Positions 61,282 through 64,000 of a stretch of DNA of 64,000 nt are shown piece by piece. Every line of letters begins with the position of its first letter. The first letter of the stretch is position 1. The stretch lies in assembly GCA_040382235.1 (NCBI GenBank), contig JBEIFV010000004.1, positions 25,071 to 89,070 of the forward strand, in the 5' to 3' direction. Under the pieces are notes generated by a model that did no database searches, had not been told where the DNA came from, and saw nothing but the letters and a program-made list of their open reading frames with translations. The position numbers were made by a program, and so were the translations under genes. The stretch comes from JAEUOS01 sp040382235 (GTDB lineage: Bacteria; Pseudomonadota; Gammaproteobacteria; Burkholderiales; JAEUOS01).

Positions 61282-62058
61282 ATGTCCCATCCAGCATTCA
61301 CGCTCGAAGAGTATCGGGCGGTCACTTACCACCTCACGCGGCCTTCGCGCGCCCAGCTTGAGGCGTTTGCCTTGCATGTCTCGCAGGCGCATAGCTGGTA
61401 CAAGTCGCTGTCGTTCGAGCCGCCGGGCAGCGCCTTCGGCTTTTTCATCGATCCGTATGCGGGCATGGATATCGTGCAGCGCGCCGGCGCCGGCTTCGAG
61501 CTTCAATGGCGCGACAAGGCGGGCTTTCACTACAACCAACTGGCCACCGCCGAACATCGCGAACGCTTCGGCCACCTGGCGTTCTGTTCCGGTGGCCGCG
61601 AGATGGTGCCCGAGCCGCTCAAGGCCATCGATGGCCTGCGGGTTCCCGCCGATGCCGCACCGATGATCTATGACCCGCAGGTGCGTGATTTCCGGCGCCT
61701 GCCCTCGAAGATCATGCGTGCCGGCGTCGCGTCATTCAGCAGCGTGGTTCACGACCATACGGTCAATACCCCCTTAGTTTCCATGTTTCTCGCGCAACAA
61801 CCGCCACCCGACTGGCCTGCTGCAAGCGGCGGGCCGGCTGTGCTCGAACGGCTGCGCGTGCGTCTGGCCGAGGTGGCGCGACTCAGGGCCGCCGACGAGG
61901 CCTTGCCACCGGAAGCACGCAGCGGTCGCGACTGGCACAAGGAAGACCCGGTGGTCGACGCTTTGCTGGCCCCTGAGAGGCGCCGCCAGCATTTGGGCAT
62001 GATCGCTGCTGCGCAGAATGTGCTGCGGCTTATCGCGGGTGACTCCGTTGCAGCTTGA
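61282..62058 (+). CDS. Hypothetical protein
   Basis: Protein of 258 aa, with GAGGAG about 8 bp before ATG 61282. It is soluble by composition, with aromatic- and Gly-rich segments such as HSWYKSLSFEPPGSAFGFFI and GFHYNQLATAEHRERFGHLA, and a C-terminal helix ending NVLRLIAGDS. No family recognised. Codon use matches the host, so it is probably native. Confidence 0.6.
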   Translation: MSHPAFTLEEYRAVTYHLTRPSRAQLEAFALHVSQAHSWYKSLSFEPPGSAFGFFIDPYAGMDIVQRAGAGFELQWRDKAGFHYNQLATAEHRERFGHLAFCSGGREMVPEPLKAIDGLRVPADAAPMIYDPQVRDFRRLPSKIMRAGVASFSSVVHDHTVNTPLVSMFLAQQPPPDWPAASGGPAVLERLRVRLAEVARLRAADEALPPEARSGRDWHKEDPVVDALLAPERRRQHLGMIAAAQNVLRLIAGDSVAA

Positions 62059-62332
62059 GGATGCGGCCTGCCATCTCGAGACGCGCGTTGAGCACCTATG
62101 GCAACGCACGCGGCAGTATCGCTGCCGTCCCGATACGCACTCTTCGACAGTCGCCCTGCCTCATTCCCCCCTTGGCGCCCGCCCGCTTGCGCGCGTCTGT
62201 GGTCGTACGCATTCGCGTACGCGGATTTGCTGGATTTCCGCCGCTGTGCACATGAGGGTTCCGCCTGAGCGATGCAACCGGTATATGCGCAAGGGTTAGA
62301 ATCCGTGCGCAGCACGACCGGAGCGAAAAATC

Positions 62333-62563
62333 ATGGAACGATTCGACCGCATCACCGCCGACCCCGCGATCGTGAACGGCAAGCCTTGTGTTCGGGGTAC
62401 CCGGATAACCGTGCGGCGCGTGTTGGAGGCCGTGGCTCTCTATCCGGACCGTGCCGAGCTAAAGCGCCAGTATCCCGAGTTGAGTGATGAGGATATCGCT
62501 CAGGCTGTATCGTTCGCAGCCCACTACATCGATGATGAGGTGGTCAACCTGGCGACTGCTTGA
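62333..62563 (+). CDS. DUF433 antitoxin-like protein
   Basis: 76 aa. The DUF433 pattern is clear: F-D-R-I-T-A-D-P-A-I-V-N-G-K-P-C-V-R-G-T at the N-terminus, then ITVRRVLEAVALYPD and a C-terminal Y-P-E-L-S-D-E-D-I. GGAGC upstream. The next gene's ATG overlaps its TGA by 1 bp, as in DUF433/DUF5615 pairs. Predicted DNA-binding antitoxin. Confidence 0.85.
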   Translation: MERFDRITADPAIVNGKPCVRGTRITVRRVLEAVALYPDRAELKRQYPELSDEDIAQAVSFAAHYIDDEVVNLATA

Positions 62564-62946
62564 TGCGGCTTTTGTTGGACCAGGGCTTGCCGCGTGAAGC
62601 GGCGGAAATTCTCAGGGCGAGTGGTTGGGAGGCGCTACACGTCGGCGAAATCGGCATGGGTGCATCCAGCGACGGCCGGATTCTTGAACAGGCTGTTGCC
62701 GATCGACGTGTTGTCGTGACGCTTGATTCCGATTTCCATGCGCTGGTTGCCGTTGCCGGTGGGCGTGAACCCTCGGTTATCCGAATTCGACGCGAAGGCC
62801 TGCGTGGCCCGGAGTTGGCGCGATTGGTCATTGAAGTCGTCACCGTTGCCGAACATGCACTGCTCGAAGGCGCTCTCGTTACCGTTACCGGAAGGTCGAT
62901 CCGCATGCATAGATTGCCGATAGGCGCGACCGATGAGTCAAGTTGA
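62563..62946 (+). CDS. DUF5615 PIN-like toxin
   Basis: 127 aa. Begins MRLLLDQGLPREAAEILRAS with the PIN-like Asp in L-L-L-D; further acidic residues are in A-S-S-D-G-R-I-L and VVVTLDSDFHALV, the D-x-D-F motif of DUF5615. Overlaps the antitoxin by 1 bp. Probably an RNase-type toxin by analogy to VapC; activity unknown. Confidence 0.82.
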   Translation: MRLLLDQGLPREAAEILRASGWEALHVGEIGMGASSDGRILEQAVADRRVVVTLDSDFHALVAVAGGREPSVIRIRREGLRGPELARLVIEVVTVAEHALLEGALVTVTGRSIRMHRLPIGATDESS

Positions 62947-63172
62947 ACGCCGCCGTTTGTGCCGCGCCAAGTTTCCCCATCGAGGGAGTTCGGGGCAAAT
63001 CGTCGCGCACGGCAGTTTTCCCGACATCGTTCGAAGGCTGTAGCCCAAGGCCCTTTGCGAGCGCGCAACAGGCCTGGGGAGAATAGGCCAAACATGGGAC
63101 ATGCTCCGAGAGTCGCTTGCAGGCGATCAACGGGCCGACATCGGGGCGCGAGTGCGATGTCAGCGAGGCCGT

Positions 63173-63520
63173 TCATTTCGTCGGCAGGCTCTTCAAGTGT
63201 AGAACCATGTCGTCAATCTGCCTGTCAGGCAGTCGTGGCGCCGGCAGGCGAGCCTGCGCCATCAGCAGGAAAAGGTCTTCCTGGCTCTCGATGCCTAGTG
63301 TGCTCATCACCTCCGCAACTTCCGAGCGTCCCAGCGAATAATCGATCAAGGTGCGGAAATTCTGGTTGTTGCCCGCTTCCGCAGACTCGAATGTTTCGAC
63401 AAGAAAGCGCAACTGGGCATTGAAGAGCGCGTCAATCGTTGTGCCGGACTTCGCTGCCAGTACGTCGGCACGATGCAGCAGGTCGCGGTCTACAGAGACG
63501 GTGAAGCTTGCAGTGTTGGC
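63173..63520 (-). CDS. Antitoxin-like protein
   Basis: 115 aa starting MANTASFTVSVDRDLLHRAD. The first 45 residues have the ribbon-helix-helix pattern (strand F-T-V-S-V-D, helix-turn-helix) seen in DinJ- and VapB-type antitoxins. The C-terminal extension is helical and leucine-rich. No toxin gene is adjacent; the neighbour on the same strand is a DUF1080 gene. Solitary antitoxin or regulator. Confidence 0.55.
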   Translation of the reverse strand, partial: ANTASFTVSVDRDLLHRADVLAAKSGTTIDALFNAQLRFLVETFESAEAGNNQNFRTLIDYSLGRSEVAEVMSTLGIESQEDLFLLMAQARLPAPRLPDRQIDDMVLHLKSLPTK

Positions 63521-63560
63521 CATACGTTGTTCCAAATCCAAAGCTTGCTTCCTTGGACGG

Positions 63561-63685
63561 CGTCAATCATCTTGTCCGGTCAAACGACAATCATCTTGGC
63601 CGGTTGACGGGGATGATTGTCGTCGGTTAGCGGGTCATGGATGGGGTTCCTTGGGTTGATTGTCATTGTCGCCGGATGATTGACG
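63561..63685. repeat. Nested inverted repeats
   Basis: Two perfect 11-bp pairs: CGTCAATCATC (63561-63571) with GATGATTGACG (63675-63685), and CGACAATCATC (63585-63595) with GATGATTGTCG (63612-63622). The four copies share CG(T/A)CAATCATC, and the two left copies are followed by TTGTCCGG and TTGGCCGG. Their multi-repeat, inverted arrangement resembles paired ends of an IS21-type element with the middle missing. It lies between the antitoxin-like gene and the DUF1080 gene. Confidence 0.75.
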
Positions 63686-63718
63686 CCGGCGCTGCGCCTC
63701 GCCGCCGTTCGGCAGACT

Positions 63719-64000
63719 CTACAGCGCCCTGATCTGCAACTTGCGCCACTTGATCGAGCCACCCGGCGCATTGTTGGCGCCATTGGCGAACTGCAGCGCG
63801 AACGGGCCCTGCGCGAACCTGGCATCGCGTACATCGACTGTCTGCACGCCGTTGAAGAACACCACCAGTTGCGAACCGCGGGCGATGATCTCGAAGGTGT
63901 TCCACCGGCCGCCGGCGCGGGGCATGGGCGACACCGCGGCTACGCCCACGATCGCGGCCGTGCCATAGGAAATGTCCGGTCGCTGGTCGAATATGTTGAC
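63719..64000 (-). CDS. DUF1080 (3-keto-disaccharide hydrolase-like) protein, C-terminal part
   Basis: Runs off the window end. The visible ~93 residues read VNIFDQRPDI, GGRWNTFEIIARGSQLVVFF, NGVQTVDVRDARFAQGP and the terminal IKWRKLQIRAL, the usual end of DUF1080 beta-sandwich domains (W-N-x-x-x-I, then G-x-x-x-x-x-x-N-G, then I-x-x-R/K-x-I-x-I). These proteins bind or hydrolyse sugar derivatives, often outside the membrane. Signal peptide not visible. Confidence 0.8.
   Translation of the reverse strand, partial: VNIFDQRPDISYGTAAIVGVAAVSPMPRAGGRWNTFEIIARGSQLVVFFNGVQTVDVRDARFAQGPFALQFANGANNAPGGSIKWRKLQIRAL

Overview
The window is a G+C-rich bacterial chromosome segment. It most resembles a betaproteobacterium of the Burkholderiales type: many orphan Bug/TctC-family periplasmic binding proteins, a fused indolepyruvate oxidoreductase, TRAP and Liv-type importers, a PEP-CTERM surface protein and a B12-dependent ribonucleotide reductase. 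The organism assignment is inference from gene content, not from a marker gene; no rRNA, tRNA or CRISPR array was seen.

Layout. (1) 1-4158: a catabolic cassette of a nonsense-mutated SDR, a Bug binding protein, a hydroxypyruvate isomerase-like enzyme, a lipocalin-like protein and an MDR oxidoreductase. (2) 3673-7882: an Lrp regulator divergent from a fused indolepyruvate:ferredoxin oxidoreductase. (3) 7928-15005: accessory and decaying DNA, with a frameshifted Uma2 gene, an Fsr-type exporter, a Bug relic, a UPF0175/DUF3368 toxin-antitoxin pair, half a VOC dioxygenase and a branched-chain amino-acid-type ABC importer damaged at both ends. (4) 15187-28241: a divergent regulon around a GntR regulator. 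Two complete TRAP transporters, an amidohydrolase, a NodB-type deacetylase, a piece of a hydroxyisourate hydrolase, a hydantoin/allantoin-racemase-like protein and a cupin lie on one side. An arylmalonate-decarboxylase-like enzyme and an SDR lie on the other. The families suggest breakdown of purine- or hydantoin-like rings and of substituted diacids. (5) 28255-41073: a LysR regulator divergent from a long catabolic operon with an alpha/beta hydrolase, cupin, two NmrA proteins, NIPSNAP, two SDRs without catalytic residues, MDRs and five Bug proteins.

(6) 41143-46950: a duplicated locus. An intact class I aldolase gene (fbaB) next to the tail of a small gene is mirrored by the intact small gene next to the head of a second fbaB. 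Between them sits a MoxR / DUF58 / TgpA-like operon whose last protein lacks the transglutaminase core. (7) 47349-50261: class II ribonucleotide reductase. (8) 50505-54244: a visibly AT-richer island with a cytosine-5 methyltransferase, an FRG-domain protein, a DUF262 protein and an Eco29kI-type GIY-YIG endonuclease. It looks like a type II restriction system carrying two extra defence-type genes and is the best candidate for an undescribed system. (9) 54295-60281: an IS256-family element with an 8-bp target duplication, relics, and an IS21-family element with a 5-bp target duplication. The IS21 element splits a PEP-CTERM gene, whose frame is restored exactly when the element is removed in silico. 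(10) 61282-64000: a hypothetical gene, a DUF433/DUF5615 toxin-antitoxin pair, a lone antitoxin-like gene, nested inverted repeats and the end of a DUF1080 gene.
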